From contig QUFP01000005.1 of assembly GCA_003478935.1 (NCBI GenBank), positions 62,001 to 126,000 of the forward strand: DNA of 64,000 nucleotides, written 5' to 3'. Under the pieces are notes generated by a model that made no database searches, was not told where the DNA came from, and saw nothing but the letters and a program-made list of their open reading frames with translations. Position numbers and translations under genes: made by a program. Shown in pieces: positions 1 to 9,424 of the stretch (position 1 is the first letter of the stretch; every line of letters begins with the position of its first letter). Source of the DNA: Firmicutes bacterium AF25-13AC. GTDB taxonomy: Bacteria; Bacillota; Clostridia; Lachnospirales; Lachnospiraceae.

Positions 1-546
1 GCAAACAATGCCGAGATTGTAATCAACAGAAATGGAACTGGACTTACTGTAAACGAGCATGTAATGGGTCTGATTGATAAGATCCGTGCAAAGAAGGAAG
101 AAGTAAAGGCGAAAGCTGCTGAGGCAGCAGAAAATGGTGAGGAGTCCGCAAGTGAGCCAACACCTGCACCAGTTTCAAATGTACCAAAGACAGTAATGCC
201 GACTGAGACAAAGACAGAGAGCGCATCTAATGAAGCGCAGGGTGAAGTCACATATGGAGATCTTGTTGATGAACCAGATATGCTGATTGGCGCCTTAAAG
301 AGAACTGCAAAGGCAACAAGACAGGTAAAGCGTATGTGGTTAGCACAGCGTGTACAGGGAAGCAAGGAAGGTTATCTGTTGGTAGCAGAGACTACAAGCA
401 GCTCTGATACCGTTCTTGAGCAGTTAAAGCTTGCTGCAAAGGATTACTTAAACGGAAAAGAAATTGAATGCCGCAGAGCAGATCCGGCAGCGTTAGCAAT
501 CGTAGATAATATTAAACCATTTTATAAAAAAGGTATTTTTGGCTAA
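1..546 (+). CDS. SseB-like protein, C-terminal part (5' truncated by window)
   Basis: The frame is open from the first base, so the start lies outside the window. The visible 181 residues are a short N-terminal piece, an Ala/Glu/Pro/Thr-rich linker (about residues 35-85) and a C-terminal domain of about 95 residues ending in an IKPFYKKG motif. That ending and the preceding LLVAETTSSSD and LKLAAKDYL stretches resemble the C-terminal domain of SseB (enhanced serine sensitivity) proteins. The genes that follow encode L-serine dehydratase, which fits a link to serine metabolism, but the biochemical role of SseB is not established. An intrinsic terminator follows, so it is probably not co-transcribed with sdaAB. 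The family call is by recall of motifs only. Confidence 0.6.
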   Translation, partial: ANNAEIVINRNGTGLTVNEHVMGLIDKIRAKKEEVKAKAAEAAENGEESASEPTPAPVSNVPKTVMPTETKTESASNEAQGEVTYGDLVDEPDMLIGALKRTAKATRQVKRMWLAQRVQGSKEGYLLVAETTSSSDTVLEQLKLAAKDYLNGKEIECRRADPAALAIVDNIKPFYKKGIFG

Positions 547-560
547 TGCTAAGAATAACG

Positions 561-596
561 GGCCATTCTGAATCAGGCAGAGTGGCCTTTCCTTTT
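561..596 (+). terminator. Intrinsic terminator after sseB-like gene
   Basis: A 10-bp stem (GGCCATTCTG pairing with CAGAGTGGCC, one G-U pair) with a 7-base loop is followed by TTTCCTTTT. It lies between the stop of the sseB-like gene and the ribosome site of sdaAB. Confidence 0.75.
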
Positions 597-613
597 GATT
601 AATAGGAGGAGCA

Positions 614-1285
614 ATGAATATTCTTGATATTATCGGACCAGTTATGGTCGGCCCGTCAAGCTCCCATACAGCGGGAGCTGTTCGAATTGGCCTGGTAGCA
701 GGAAAGCTTTTGGCAGAACCGATCAAAGAGGCACAGATTCATCTGCATGGTTCCTTCTGGGCGACTGGAAGCGGCCATGGAACAGATCGGGCAATTGTCG
801 CCGGACTTTTGGGACTTGCAGTAGATGATGCAAGGATTCCACACAGCTTTGAGCTGGCAGATGAGGCTGGAATGAAATTTTCATTTGACCATGTGGAGCT
901 AGTCGATGCACATCCCAATACTGTCAAGCTAAATCTTACAGGTGTAAATGGAAGTGTGCTTGAGGTAGTAGCAGCTTCCATAGGCGGCGGACGCATTCGC
1001 GTCTGTGAAATTGATGGCCTTCCAGCTAATTTTGAGGGTGATTATCCGACATTGATCGTGAGAAATATTGACCAGCCAGGACATGTGATGGAGGTTACGG
1101 CAATGCTTGGCCACAAGGGTGTCAATATCGCTACGCTTCAGCTGTTTCGTCAGAGCAGAGGAGGACAGGCTGCGATGGTCATTGAGTGTGATCAGGAGGT
1201 TCCGGTAGAGTCAATCAAGTGGCTGTCCAGACAGGAAGGAATTGTCAAAGTCACATATTTGAGTCAGGCACAAAGGGAAGATTAA
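614..1285 (+). CDS. sdaAB: L-serine dehydratase, iron-sulfur type, beta subunit
   Basis: 223 residues, the usual length for the beta subunit of the two-subunit clostridial enzyme, which deaminates L-serine to pyruvate and ammonia using an oxygen-labile [4Fe-4S] cluster. The N-terminal half has the family motif GPSSSHTAG (about residues 14-22). The last 75 residues form an ACT domain beginning near the YPTLIVRNIDQPG segment. The start is set by AGGAGG seven bases upstream of ATG 614. The alpha subunit follows after 27 bases, so the two form one transcription unit. Confidence is high because length, motifs and partner gene agree. Confidence 0.95.
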   Translation: MNILDIIGPVMVGPSSSHTAGAVRIGLVAGKLLAEPIKEAQIHLHGSFWATGSGHGTDRAIVAGLLGLAVDDARIPHSFELADEAGMKFSFDHVELVDAHPNTVKLNLTGVNGSVLEVVAASIGGGRIRVCEIDGLPANFEGDYPTLIVRNIDQPGHVMEVTAMLGHKGVNIATLQLFRQSRGGQAAMVIECDQEVPVESIKWLSRQEGIVKVTYLSQAQRED

Positions 1286-1312
1286 AATGATGCAGTGCGA
1301 AAGGATTGAGAT

Positions 1313-2182
1313 ATGTATAAATCATTAGAAGAAATTGCGCAGGTGTCAAAACAAAAAAATATACCGTTTTGGCAGGTGATCCTTGAGGATGACTGTAAGG
1401 AGCGCATGGTGAGTCCCGAGCAGTCAAAAAAAGAATTGATGGCAATGTATCAGGCGATGAAAGAGGCAGATGCAGCCTATGATGCCAAACAAAAGTCAAG
1501 AAGCGGTATGGTAGGCGGAAATGGACAATTGTTTCATGATGCAGTCGTATCTGGAAAAACAATCTGCGGTCCAGTAATTGCATCGGCAATTGAAAAAGCA
1601 CTGAAGATGGGTGAGTCAAACGCCTGTATGAAACGTATTGTGGCAGCACCTACGGCTGGTGCCTGTGGCGTGGTTCCAGCCGTATATCTAACGCTTCAGG
1701 AACAGCGCCAGATTGATGATGAGCGTATGCTTGAGGCAATGTATATTGCATCAGGTGTGGGCGGTGTCATTGCAAACCGTGCATTTCTTGCGGGTGCGGC
1801 AGGAGGCTGTCAGGCAGAGATTGGTTCTGCAAGTTCCATGGCAGCAGCAGGAGCTGTTTACCTTGCAGGAGGAGACACCGAGGCAATCATCCATGCAGCA
1901 GCTATGGCAATGAAAAATCTGCTTGGCCTTGCATGTGATCCTGTAGCCGGTCTTGTGGAGGTGCCTTGTGTGAAGCGAAATGTTGTAGGTGCAGTTAATG
2001 CGCTCTCAGCAGCTGATATGGCACTGGCTGGTGTTCGAAGCATCATTCCGCCAGACGAAGTGTTTGATGCTATGAGAAGTGTTGGAATCAGTCTTCCTGA
2101 AGCTATTCGTGAGACAGGAAAGGGAGGACTGGCTGCAACAACAACAGGACAAAAGATTGCGCAGGGGCTTCAGCATGAGTAA
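1313..2182 (+). CDS. sdaAA: L-serine dehydratase, iron-sulfur type, alpha subunit
   Basis: 289 residues, typical of the catalytic alpha subunit that carries the [4Fe-4S] cluster. Expected motifs are present: AAPTAGACGVVP (about residues 111-122), a Gly-rich stretch GVGGVIANRAF, and the later CDPVAGLVEVPCVKRN block, giving the conserved cysteines that ligate the cluster. It works with the beta subunit encoded just upstream to convert L-serine to pyruvate. The ribosome site is a moderate AAGGATTGAG before ATG 1313. Its stop overlaps the start of the next gene by eight bases, suggesting translational coupling. Confidence 0.95.
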   Translation: MYKSLEEIAQVSKQKNIPFWQVILEDDCKERMVSPEQSKKELMAMYQAMKEADAAYDAKQKSRSGMVGGNGQLFHDAVVSGKTICGPVIASAIEKALKMGESNACMKRIVAAPTAGACGVVPAVYLTLQEQRQIDDERMLEAMYIASGVGGVIANRAFLAGAAGGCQAEIGSASSMAAAGAVYLAGGDTEAIIHAAAMAMKNLLGLACDPVAGLVEVPCVKRNVVGAVNALSAADMALAGVRSIIPPDEVFDAMRSVGISLPEAIRETGKGGLAATTTGQKIAQGLQHE

Positions 2183-2858
2183 TCAAGTCCATTGCAGACG
2201 ACCTGTCAGAAACTTAACTTTGACAGGTTGTTTTGCCGCAGTATTAGGCGGGCTCATTTTATTTTTGTGTCTCGTCTGTGTAAGTGTAACTGTTACGCTG
2301 AATTTTCGCCCACTCTACTATTTAGATATGAAGCTGCTTCATATCTCAGACATCAGCGGTTACAGTAATGACGTGATCAGAAAAAACTTTGATGCGTTGA
2401 TTCGTTACAATAATATCTGGCATACGGGGATACTTAATTTCCCAGATTTTCCAATGTCAGAATCTGGGCGTATTCACTTTGAGGAAGTGAAAAAAGTATT
2501 TAGTGTTTTTGAGTATGGAGCATTGATTTTAATTCCACTGTCAGCTGTTGAAATTATAGCGGCAAAGAAAAAGCGTTTTGGAAGTCTTTTTGCAGCAGCG
2601 GGAATTATTAGTGTTGGTATACCGGCATCACTTGGTCTTTTGATTGCAGCAAACTGGGAATGGGTATTTATTACATTTCATAAGCTTGTGTTTCAAAATG
2701 ATTATTGGCTATTTGATCCATATACGGATCCAGTTATTACGATTTTGCCAGATGAATTTTTTATGCACTGTGCAGCACTTATTATGATTCTTGTGCTGGC
2801 AGGAAGTCTTGCTTTTTTTGCAGCATGGAAAAAACTGGCAAAGAAAAAAGTAAAATAA
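2175..2858 (+). CDS. TIGR01906/DUF1461 family integral membrane protein
   Basis: 227 residues from ATG 2175, which overlaps the sdaAA stop; the frame runs open further upstream inside sdaAA but no better start is seen. Four hydrophobic segments are visible, near residues 16-42, 112-130, 140-160 and 198-220. The extracellular loop after the first helix has the tyrosine-rich PLYY pattern and the HFEEVKKVF motif just before the second helix, which is characteristic of the TIGR01906/DUF1461 clostridial family. The function is unknown. Tight spacing to sdaAA suggests co-transcription with serine dehydratase. Confidence 0.75.
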   Translation: MSNQVHCRRPVRNLTLTGCFAAVLGGLILFLCLVCVSVTVTLNFRPLYYLDMKLLHISDISGYSNDVIRKNFDALIRYNNIWHTGILNFPDFPMSESGRIHFEEVKKVFSVFEYGALILIPLSAVEIIAAKKKRFGSLFAAAGIISVGIPASLGLLIAANWEWVFITFHKLVFQNDYWLFDPYTDPVITILPDEFFMHCAALIMILVLAGSLAFFAAWKKLAKKKVK

Positions 2859-2893
2859 GTATGTGCCATAGGGCATCAAAGCAAAGGAGAAAA

Positions 2894-5806
2894 ATGGAAA
2901 CAATTAAGGAAGCAACAGGTGCGGCAATTCGCCCTCACGATCTTTCATATGAAACAATTCTTTACGCATCCGATTTTGGAGCAGCGCCTAAAAAAAGTGC
3001 TGTAGAAAATACTCAGGCGATCAACCAAGCAATTCTGGCAGCATCAAAGCAGGGCGGTGCAACTGTTGTAATTGCAAAAGGAGAGTATCGCACCTATACA
3101 ATTGAGTTAGCAAGTCATGTGCATCTTCATTTCGAGGAAGGCGCAGTGATTCGTGCAGCGAGAACTGATATTAAGCATTCTTATGTCAATCAGGATGGCG
3201 AGGGTGGCAATTACCTTGAGCCGGAAATCAATCGTTTTGCAGGCCTGCAGGATCATGGTCACAGCTATTTTGCAAACAGTCTGTTTTATGGTGCAGATCT
3301 GTGTGATATCATGATTTCTGGTGATGGACTGATTGATGGAAGCAGCTGGAATGAAGAAGAAAAGTGCCGTGAATATGTGCTTTTAGGCGGTGATCCGTCT
3401 GAGCCGGCCTTTAGAAATGAAAGAGGTCATAACGGTGAGTGGTTTGGAAATAAGGCAATTGCACTTGTGCGCTGTAAAAATGTTGTACTGACAGATTTCT
3501 CACTCGTAATCGGCGGCCATTTTGCCATTATTGCAGAAGGTGTTGAAAACATGTATGTTGACGGCATTTTGATTGATACAAATAGAGATGCATTTGATGT
3601 AGACTGCTGCAAGGATGTGACAGTTAGAAATAGTGTATTCAATTCACTTACAGATGATGGTCTTGTTATGAAAAGCTCCTATGGTGCTGGTATTTTTATG
3701 CCGCTTGAAAATGTGCTTATCGAGGATTGCAAGGTATCTGGCTACGATGCAGGAAGCGTCTATGCAAAGACCTACACAAACGAAAAGCTTGTGGCTGAGG
3801 ATCGCTGTGGCCCGACAGGCCGTGTAAAGCTTGGAACCGAGTCTTCATGTGGCTATCATCAGGTAACAGTGCGCCGTGTTGATTTTGAGCATTCAAGAGG
3901 TTTTGCATTAGAAGCAGTAGACGGAAGTGATCTGACAGATATTATTTTTGAAGACAGCCATATGAAGTATATTAGCAGCTCTCCAATTTTTATCCGCGTT
4001 GGTGATCGCTGCCGATTCCCTGTGACAGGTATGCAGATGAGTGAGGAGATTCAGGCTAAGGCACCTAATATTCGTCTGGACAACAGGGGCTTTGTTATTC
4101 CTGATAATGAGCATTATCCAGTAATTCCGGCAGTGCGTTATACGCCGTCCTACAATAAAACAAAGCTTGTAAGTGTGGACGGACGTTCCTTCTTCACAGT
4201 TGTGGATGAAGAAAATCCAGTTACGCTGAATCAGGCAAATTTAGTCAAAGAAGATGGTGTAACTTATGGCAAGAAATATGTGGCAGGAGAAGGCTATGTG
4301 GCAGACCGCACGAAACCTCTTGACGCACCAGAGGCAGCATCAAGGGCAAATGGATGTTCAAGACCGCTTGCAAGGGTAAAAAATATTAGAATTGCACGTG
4401 TCAGCGCAGAGAGTGTTGATCCAAGATACCCGATTCTTCTTGCCGGTCTTGATGGCAGCAGCATTGAAAATGTACAGCTGGAAGATATTAAGGTGACTTA
4501 TCGCGGCGGATTAACGATGGAGCATGCAACAGAGCAGCGTCAGTTAAATACGAACTGGGAGTATACGCAGTATCAGACAAAGCCGTCCATTCAGAGCCTT
4601 CCTTGGCTTGTGAATACATTTTTCCTGAAAAACGAGGGCTTGCTTCCAAGAGTCGATTGGGACGAAAAGACAAAGAGCTGGAAGGATGATCCTTATAATG
4701 TGCCAGAGCTTCCAACTTCTTACCCAGAGCCAAGTATTTTTGGTATCTTGCCGGCATACGGATTTTATGCCCGTCATGTAAAAGGATTAGAGGTAAAGGG
4801 TCTGTCAATTGGTTTTGAGAAAGAAGATACGCGTCATGCAATTGTTCTTGATGATGTGGAAGATGCAAGCTTTGAAGATCTTTCTCTTCAGACAGCAAAA
4901 GAAACGCAGGAAGTAGCGTTTGTAACAAGTATGTATAAGCGTCCGGCAAATCTAGAATATGTACCAGATCAGCCATATCATATGACAACGATTACAAATG
5001 TAACACTGCCAGAAAATATTTCTGTTAAGCTGGCAACAGTTGAGGCACCAGCGCCGGGAACACCAAGAGATTCCTTCTATAGCTGCCCAACACTGCCAAT
5101 TCCGGAAAATGGATACCGCTATCAGAAAGAGACAGATGTATATCCATTACCGCTTACTGTTTTTCCACCGTTTGAAAATCGTACAACTGGAAAGACAAGA
5201 AATCCGGCAGAGGAGACGAGCCGTAAAGAGGTGCCGGGCATGATTTATAATGAAGGCCTTGCACAGCGTGAGTACACTGTTTATCGTGATCATGGCAAGC
5301 ATGTATCTGTTACTATGAAGAAAATGACAAAAGAGCAGGTTGGAGAGATTGCAGCAGTTGAACGTGCATGCTTCCTTCCGGCAGAGGCTGCATCCGAGAA
5401 AGATTTTGAGGAGCGTTTTTCAAGTCCGGCGTTTGTTTGCTATGGTGCATACAATGAAGAAGGAGAGCTGATTGGCTTTATTGATGGTGCTTCCTATGAT
5501 AAACCAGAGCTTCCTGATGAGCTTTATCATGATACTACAAAGCTTGTAGAAAATGGTCCATGGCAGACTGTATTTGGTGTTAATGTGATTGCACGTTACC
5601 GCAGAATGGGTGTTGCAGGCCAGATGGTACGTCACTATGTTGAGGAGAGCCGTAAGCGCGGACAAGACGGTGTTGTGCTAACATGTAAGGATCATCTGCG
5701 TCCTCTTTATGAAAAAGCCGGATTTATCTGGCAGGGTGTATCAGCTTCCACACACGGCGGTGTGAAGTGGAATGATATGCTACTTCGCTTCCGAAAAGGA
5801 GAATAA
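2894..5806 (+). CDS. GH28-type parallel beta-helix protein fused to a C-terminal GNAT acetyltransferase domain
   Basis: 970 residues from ATG 2894, chosen because GGAG lies four bases upstream; an in-frame ATG at 2825 overlaps the previous gene. Residues about 15-400 and 470-740 read as a glycoside hydrolase family 28 (polygalacturonase-like) beta-helix: an N-terminal DFGAAPKKSAVENTQAINQA motif, acidic candidates in NRDAFDVD (about 230-237) and TDDG (about 253-256) with GH28-like spacing, and repeated ...VTVRNSVF... coils. Residues about 798-970 are a separate GNAT acyltransferase domain with the CoA-binding RRMGVAG loop near residue 902. No signal peptide is seen, so a cytoplasmic enzyme is likely. 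A pectin-like substrate is inferred from family only. The two-domain fusion looks unusual, and an ABC exporter pair follows six bases later. Confidence 0.75.
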   Translation: METIKEATGAAIRPHDLSYETILYASDFGAAPKKSAVENTQAINQAILAASKQGGATVVIAKGEYRTYTIELASHVHLHFEEGAVIRAARTDIKHSYVNQDGEGGNYLEPEINRFAGLQDHGHSYFANSLFYGADLCDIMISGDGLIDGSSWNEEEKCREYVLLGGDPSEPAFRNERGHNGEWFGNKAIALVRCKNVVLTDFSLVIGGHFAIIAEGVENMYVDGILIDTNRDAFDVDCCKDVTVRNSVFNSLTDDGLVMKSSYGAGIFMPLENVLIEDCKVSGYDAGSVYAKTYTNEKLVAEDRCGPTGRVKLGTESSCGYHQVTVRRVDFEHSRGFALEAVDGSDLTDIIFEDSHMKYISSSPIFIRVGDRCRFPVTGMQMSEEIQAKAPNIRLDNRGFVIPDNEHYPVIPAVRYTPSYNKTKLVSVDGRSFFTVVDEENPVTLNQANLVKEDGVTYGKKYVAGEGYVADRTKPLDAPEAASRANGCSRPLARVKNIRIARVSAESVDPRYPILLAGLDGSSIENVQLEDIKVTYRGGLTMEHATEQRQLNTNWEYTQYQTKPSIQSLPWLVNTFFLKNEGLLPRVDWDEKTKSWKDDPYNVPELPTSYPEPSIFGILPAYGFYARHVKGLEVKGLSIGFEKEDTRHAIVLDDVEDASFEDLSLQTAKETQEVAFVTSMYKRPANLEYVPDQPYHMTTITNVTLPENISVKLATVEAPAPGTPRDSFYSCPTLPIPENGYRYQKETDVYPLPLTVFPPFENRTTGKTRNPAEETSRKEVPGMIYNEGLAQREYTVYRDHGKHVSVTMKKMTKEQVGEIAAVERACFLPAEAASEKDFEERFSSPAFVCYGAYNEEGELIGFIDGASYDKPELPDELYHDTTKLVENGPWQTVFGVNVIARYRRMGVAGQMVRHYVEESRKRGQDGVVLTCKDHLRPLYEKAGFIWQGVSASTHGGVKWNDMLLRFRKGE

Positions 5807-5811
5807 AAGAA

Positions 5812-7560
5812 ATGAAGAAACTGTTGATTTATTTAAAGACATACCGTAAGGAGGCATGTCTGGCACCAATTTTTAAGATGCTTGAGGCTGTCTTTGAACT
5901 GTTTGTGCCGCTTGTTATTAAAGGAATTATCGACTACGGTATTGCAGCAGAAGACCGCGCATATTGTCTTCGCATGGGACTGCTGCTTTTACTGCTTGCC
6001 GTAATCGGTCTTGCAATGGCAACTACAGCGCAGTGGTTTTCTGCAAGAGCGGCAGCAGGCTTTGCAGCGAAAATTAAGCAGGTATTAATGGAGCATATAC
6101 AAAAGCTTTCTTATACAGAGCTTGATACTATTGGTACATCAACGCTGATCACACGTATGACAAGTGATGTCAATCAAGTTCAGACAGGAACGAATCTGGT
6201 GCTTCGTCTGTTCATGCGTTCTCCATTCATTGTATTTGGCTCTATGATTATGGCATTTACTATTGATTTTAAGGCTGCCATGATCTTTGTGATTACAATT
6301 CCGCTTTTGTCTGTTGTTGTATTTGGCATTATGCTTTCAAGCATTCCGCTTTATAAAAAGGTACAGTCACAGCTTGACCGCGTACTTGGTATTACAAGAG
6401 AAAATCTGACAGGTGTGCGTGTAATTCGTGCATTTAATAAGGAAGGAGAAGAAATCAGCCACTTTAAGACAGAGAATGAGCAGTTTACAAGACTACAGAC
6501 TTTTGTTGGAAAGATTTCAGCATTGATGAATCCATTAACATTTGTTATTGTTAATTCTGCAATTCTTGTTCTTGTCTGGACTGGTGCTTGGAGAGTAGAG
6601 GGAGGCATTTTGACACAGGGTGCAGTTGTAGCTCTTGTCAACTATATGTCTCAGATCTTAGTCGAGCTGATTAAATTAGCAGATTTGATTATTAATATTA
6701 CAAAGGCAGTTGCATGTGGAAACCGTATCCAGAAGGTGCTTGATGTAAAGCCGTCCATGGAAAATGAAAGCGATAAGGAAATTGCAGAGAAAGCGACTGT
6801 ACCTGCAGTTGATTTTGATCATGTATCCTTAACATATGCTGGTGCCGGTGCACCGTCTCTTACTGATATTGATCTTCATGTAAAGACAGGTCAGACAGTC
6901 GGAATCATCGGAGGAACTGGTTCTGGTAAGACTTCTGTTGTCAATCTGATTCCACGTTTCTACGATGCGACAGAGGGAACTGTTCGCGTATTTGGAAAGT
7001 CAGTGAAGGATCAAGATATCGAGTCACTTAGAAGCCAGATTGCGGTTGTTCCACAGAAGGCAGTCTTGTTTGCAGGAACGATCCGCGAGAATATGAAGTG
7101 GGGCAAAGAGGATGCAACAGATGAGGAGATCATGGAAGCACTTACAATTGCTCAGGCAGCTGAGGTAGTACAGAAAAAGGAAGGCGGTCTTGATGCTTTT
7201 GTTGAGCAGGGCGGAAAGAATCTTTCTGGCGGTCAGAGACAGCGTCTGACTATTGCGCGTGCACTAGTAAGAAAACCACGCATTTTAATCCTTGATGACA
7301 GTGCCTCGGCACTTGACTTTGCGACTGATGCAGCTCTTAGAAAGGCAATTCGAGAGATGAAAAATGCACCAACTGTATTTATTGTATCGCAGAGAACTTC
7401 TTCTATCAGATTTGCTGATCAGATTTTAGTGCTTGATGATGGAAAGAGCGTTGGTGTTGGCACGCATGATGAGCTTCTTACAACGTGCAGTGTATATAAA
7501 GAAATTTATGATTCTCAGTATAAAAAGACTGACAGCAAAAAGTCAGGAAAGGAGGCGTAA
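5812..7560 (+). CDS. ABC exporter half-transporter with degenerate ATPase site (heterodimer subunit 1)
   Basis: 582 residues: a six-helix type I exporter membrane domain (about residues 1-305) followed by a nucleotide-binding domain (about 335-575). Walker A is GGTGSGKTS, the signature is the canonical LSGGQ, and Walker B reads LILDDSASALD, where aspartate replaces the catalytic glutamate. That is the pattern of the degenerate-site subunit in heterodimeric exporters such as TM287/288 and BmrC/BmrD. Its partner follows after two bases. The substrate (drug, peptide or lipid) cannot be told. AAGGAG is placed well before ATG 5812. Confidence 0.92.
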   Translation: MKKLLIYLKTYRKEACLAPIFKMLEAVFELFVPLVIKGIIDYGIAAEDRAYCLRMGLLLLLLAVIGLAMATTAQWFSARAAAGFAAKIKQVLMEHIQKLSYTELDTIGTSTLITRMTSDVNQVQTGTNLVLRLFMRSPFIVFGSMIMAFTIDFKAAMIFVITIPLLSVVVFGIMLSSIPLYKKVQSQLDRVLGITRENLTGVRVIRAFNKEGEEISHFKTENEQFTRLQTFVGKISALMNPLTFVIVNSAILVLVWTGAWRVEGGILTQGAVVALVNYMSQILVELIKLADLIINITKAVACGNRIQKVLDVKPSMENESDKEIAEKATVPAVDFDHVSLTYAGAGAPSLTDIDLHVKTGQTVGIIGGTGSGKTSVVNLIPRFYDATEGTVRVFGKSVKDQDIESLRSQIAVVPQKAVLFAGTIRENMKWGKEDATDEEIMEALTIAQAAEVVQKKEGGLDAFVEQGGKNLSGGQRQRLTIARALVRKPRILILDDSASALDFATDAALRKAIREMKNAPTVFIVSQRTSSIRFADQILVLDDGKSVGVGTHDELLTTCSVYKEIYDSQYKKTDSKKSGKEA

Positions 7561-7562
7561 TC

Positions 7563-9326
7563 ATGGCAGCGAAGAAAAAATATGATCGTACCAAGCAGAA
7601 GGAAACACTTGTAAAGGTATTAGAATATATTAAACATTACCGTGCCGTTCTGGTGTTTTCACTAATTTTAGCGGCAGTGACAGTTGCATGTACGCTTTAT
7701 CTTCCTATTCTGACAGGAGATGCTATCAATTTGATTTTATCACAGGGACAGGTGGATTTTAATGGAATTAAGCCTATTCTTTATAAAGGTGCAGCTGTTA
7801 TTATTATTGGTGCAGCCGCACAGTGGGTTATGAATATCTGCAATAACCGCATTACCTATGCAGTTGTGCGTGATATTCGCCAAGAGGCTTTTGAAAAGAT
7901 TGAAAGACTTCCATTAAAATATATCGACAGTCATCCATACGGTGATATAGTAAGCCGTATTATTGCCGATGCTGATCAGTTTTCTGATGGTCTGTTAATG
8001 GGATTTACTCAGCTTTTTAGCGGTGTTCTTACAATTGCAGGTACACTGATTTTCATGCTTACAATTAATATTCCAATGACAGCAGCAGTTGTTGTTCTGA
8101 CACCAATTTCATTTTTTGTGGCAGGCTTCATTGCTAAGAAGACATTTCATTTGTTCAAGAAGCAGTCCGAGACTAGAGGTGAGCAGACTACGCTTATTGA
8201 TGAGATGATCAATAATCAGAAGGTTGTTAAGGCATTTGGTCAGGAAGAAAAGGTAATGGAGCGCTTCAATGAGGTCAATGAACGCCTTCGTGACTGCTCT
8301 GTAAAGGCTACATTCTTTTCATCTATCACAAACCCGGCAACACGTTTTGTAAACTCTCTTGTATATGCAGCAGTTGCTGTATTTGGAAGCTTTTTCTCTA
8401 TTGGCGGCGGAATAAATGTCGGTCAGCTGTATAGCTTTTTAAATTATGCAAACCAGTATACAAAGCCGTTTAATTCTATTTCAAGCGTTGTTACGGAGCT
8501 TCAGAACGCACTGGCATGTGCAGGAAGACTTCTTGATCTGATTTATGAAGAGACAGAAGTACCAGATGCAGATAATGCAGAGGTTTTGCAGAATGTTGAC
8601 GGAGCTGTAAAACTGTCTCACGTAAACTTCTCTTATGACCCTAAACAGAAGCTGATTGAAGATTTAAATCTGTCTGTAAAGCCAGGACAGAGAGTAGCTA
8701 TTGTTGGTCCGACTGGATGTGGAAAAACTACATTGATAAATCTGCTTATGCGTTTTTATGATACAAATGCTGGTACAATTGAAGTTGACGGTCATAATAT
8801 TCGTAATGTGACAAGAAAGAGCTTAAGAGAAAATTATGGTATGGTACTTCAGGAGACATGGCTTAAAAGTGGTACTATCCGTGAAAATCTGATGATGGGA
8901 CGCCCAGACGCAACAGAGGAAGAAATGATTCAGGCAGCAAAGGCAGCTCATGCACACAGCTTTATTAAGAGAATGCCAAAGGGCTATGACACCGAAATCG
9001 GTCAGGATGGCGGTTCGTTATCACAGGGACAAAAACAGCTTCTTTGTATTACACGAGTTATGCTTTGTTTACCTCCGATGCTTATTCTTGATGAAGCAAC
9101 CTCATCAATCGATACCCGTACCGAGATCAAGATTCAGGAAGCATTTAACCGCATGATGCAGGGACGAACAAGCTTTATCGTGGCACATCGTCTTTCAACT
9201 ATTCAGGAAGCAGATGTGATTCTTGTCATGAAGGATGGTCACATAATCGAGCAGGGCAACCATGAATCATTGCTTGCAAAGAATGGGTTCTATGCAAAGC
9301 TGTATAATAGTCAGTTTGCTTTATAA
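7563..9326 (+). CDS. ABC exporter half-transporter with catalytic ATPase site (heterodimer subunit 2)
   Basis: 587 residues with a six-helix membrane domain (about residues 25-325) and a C-terminal ATPase. Walker A is GPTGCGKTT, Walker B is LILDEATSSID with the catalytic glutamate present, and the signature is a degenerate LSQGQKQ. It complements the upstream subunit: its Walker A/B would pair with the partner's canonical LSGGQ to build the single competent ATP site, as in known heterodimeric exporters. The two genes are two bases apart. The start follows GGAGG at the end of the previous gene. Substrate unknown. Confidence 0.92.
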   Translation: MAAKKKYDRTKQKETLVKVLEYIKHYRAVLVFSLILAAVTVACTLYLPILTGDAINLILSQGQVDFNGIKPILYKGAAVIIIGAAAQWVMNICNNRITYAVVRDIRQEAFEKIERLPLKYIDSHPYGDIVSRIIADADQFSDGLLMGFTQLFSGVLTIAGTLIFMLTINIPMTAAVVVLTPISFFVAGFIAKKTFHLFKKQSETRGEQTTLIDEMINNQKVVKAFGQEEKVMERFNEVNERLRDCSVKATFFSSITNPATRFVNSLVYAAVAVFGSFFSIGGGINVGQLYSFLNYANQYTKPFNSISSVVTELQNALACAGRLLDLIYEETEVPDADNAEVLQNVDGAVKLSHVNFSYDPKQKLIEDLNLSVKPGQRVAIVGPTGCGKTTLINLLMRFYDTNAGTIEVDGHNIRNVTRKSLRENYGMVLQETWLKSGTIRENLMMGRPDATEEEMIQAAKAAHAHSFIKRMPKGYDTEIGQDGGSLSQGQKQLLCITRVMLCLPPMLILDEATSSIDTRTEIKIQEAFNRMMQGRTSFIVAHRLSTIQEADVILVMKDGHIIEQGNHESLLAKNGFYAKLYNSQFAL

Positions 9327-9384
9327 TTGCAAAAAAAGTGTTACAACTGCAAAATAATCTGTCAGTTAGTTCATTCAAACGGTA

Positions 9385-9413
9385 TTGACAAATTTTATCA
9401 TCAATGGTATACT
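9385..9413 (+). promoter_or_regulatory. Sigma-A promoter of the mntP riboswitch transcript
   Basis: A perfect -35 box TTGACA (9385-9390), a 17-base spacer and a near-perfect -10 box TATACT (9408-9413) lie just upstream of the riboswitch, so transcription should start around 9420. Confidence 0.85.
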
Positions 9414-9424
9414 TTCGAAAGTTC

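Noticed and set aside
4488..4988. Minus-strand open frame of 166 codons inside the GH28-GNAT gene
   Set aside because: No family motif, no ribosome site; it is fully covered by a conserved plus-strand domain.
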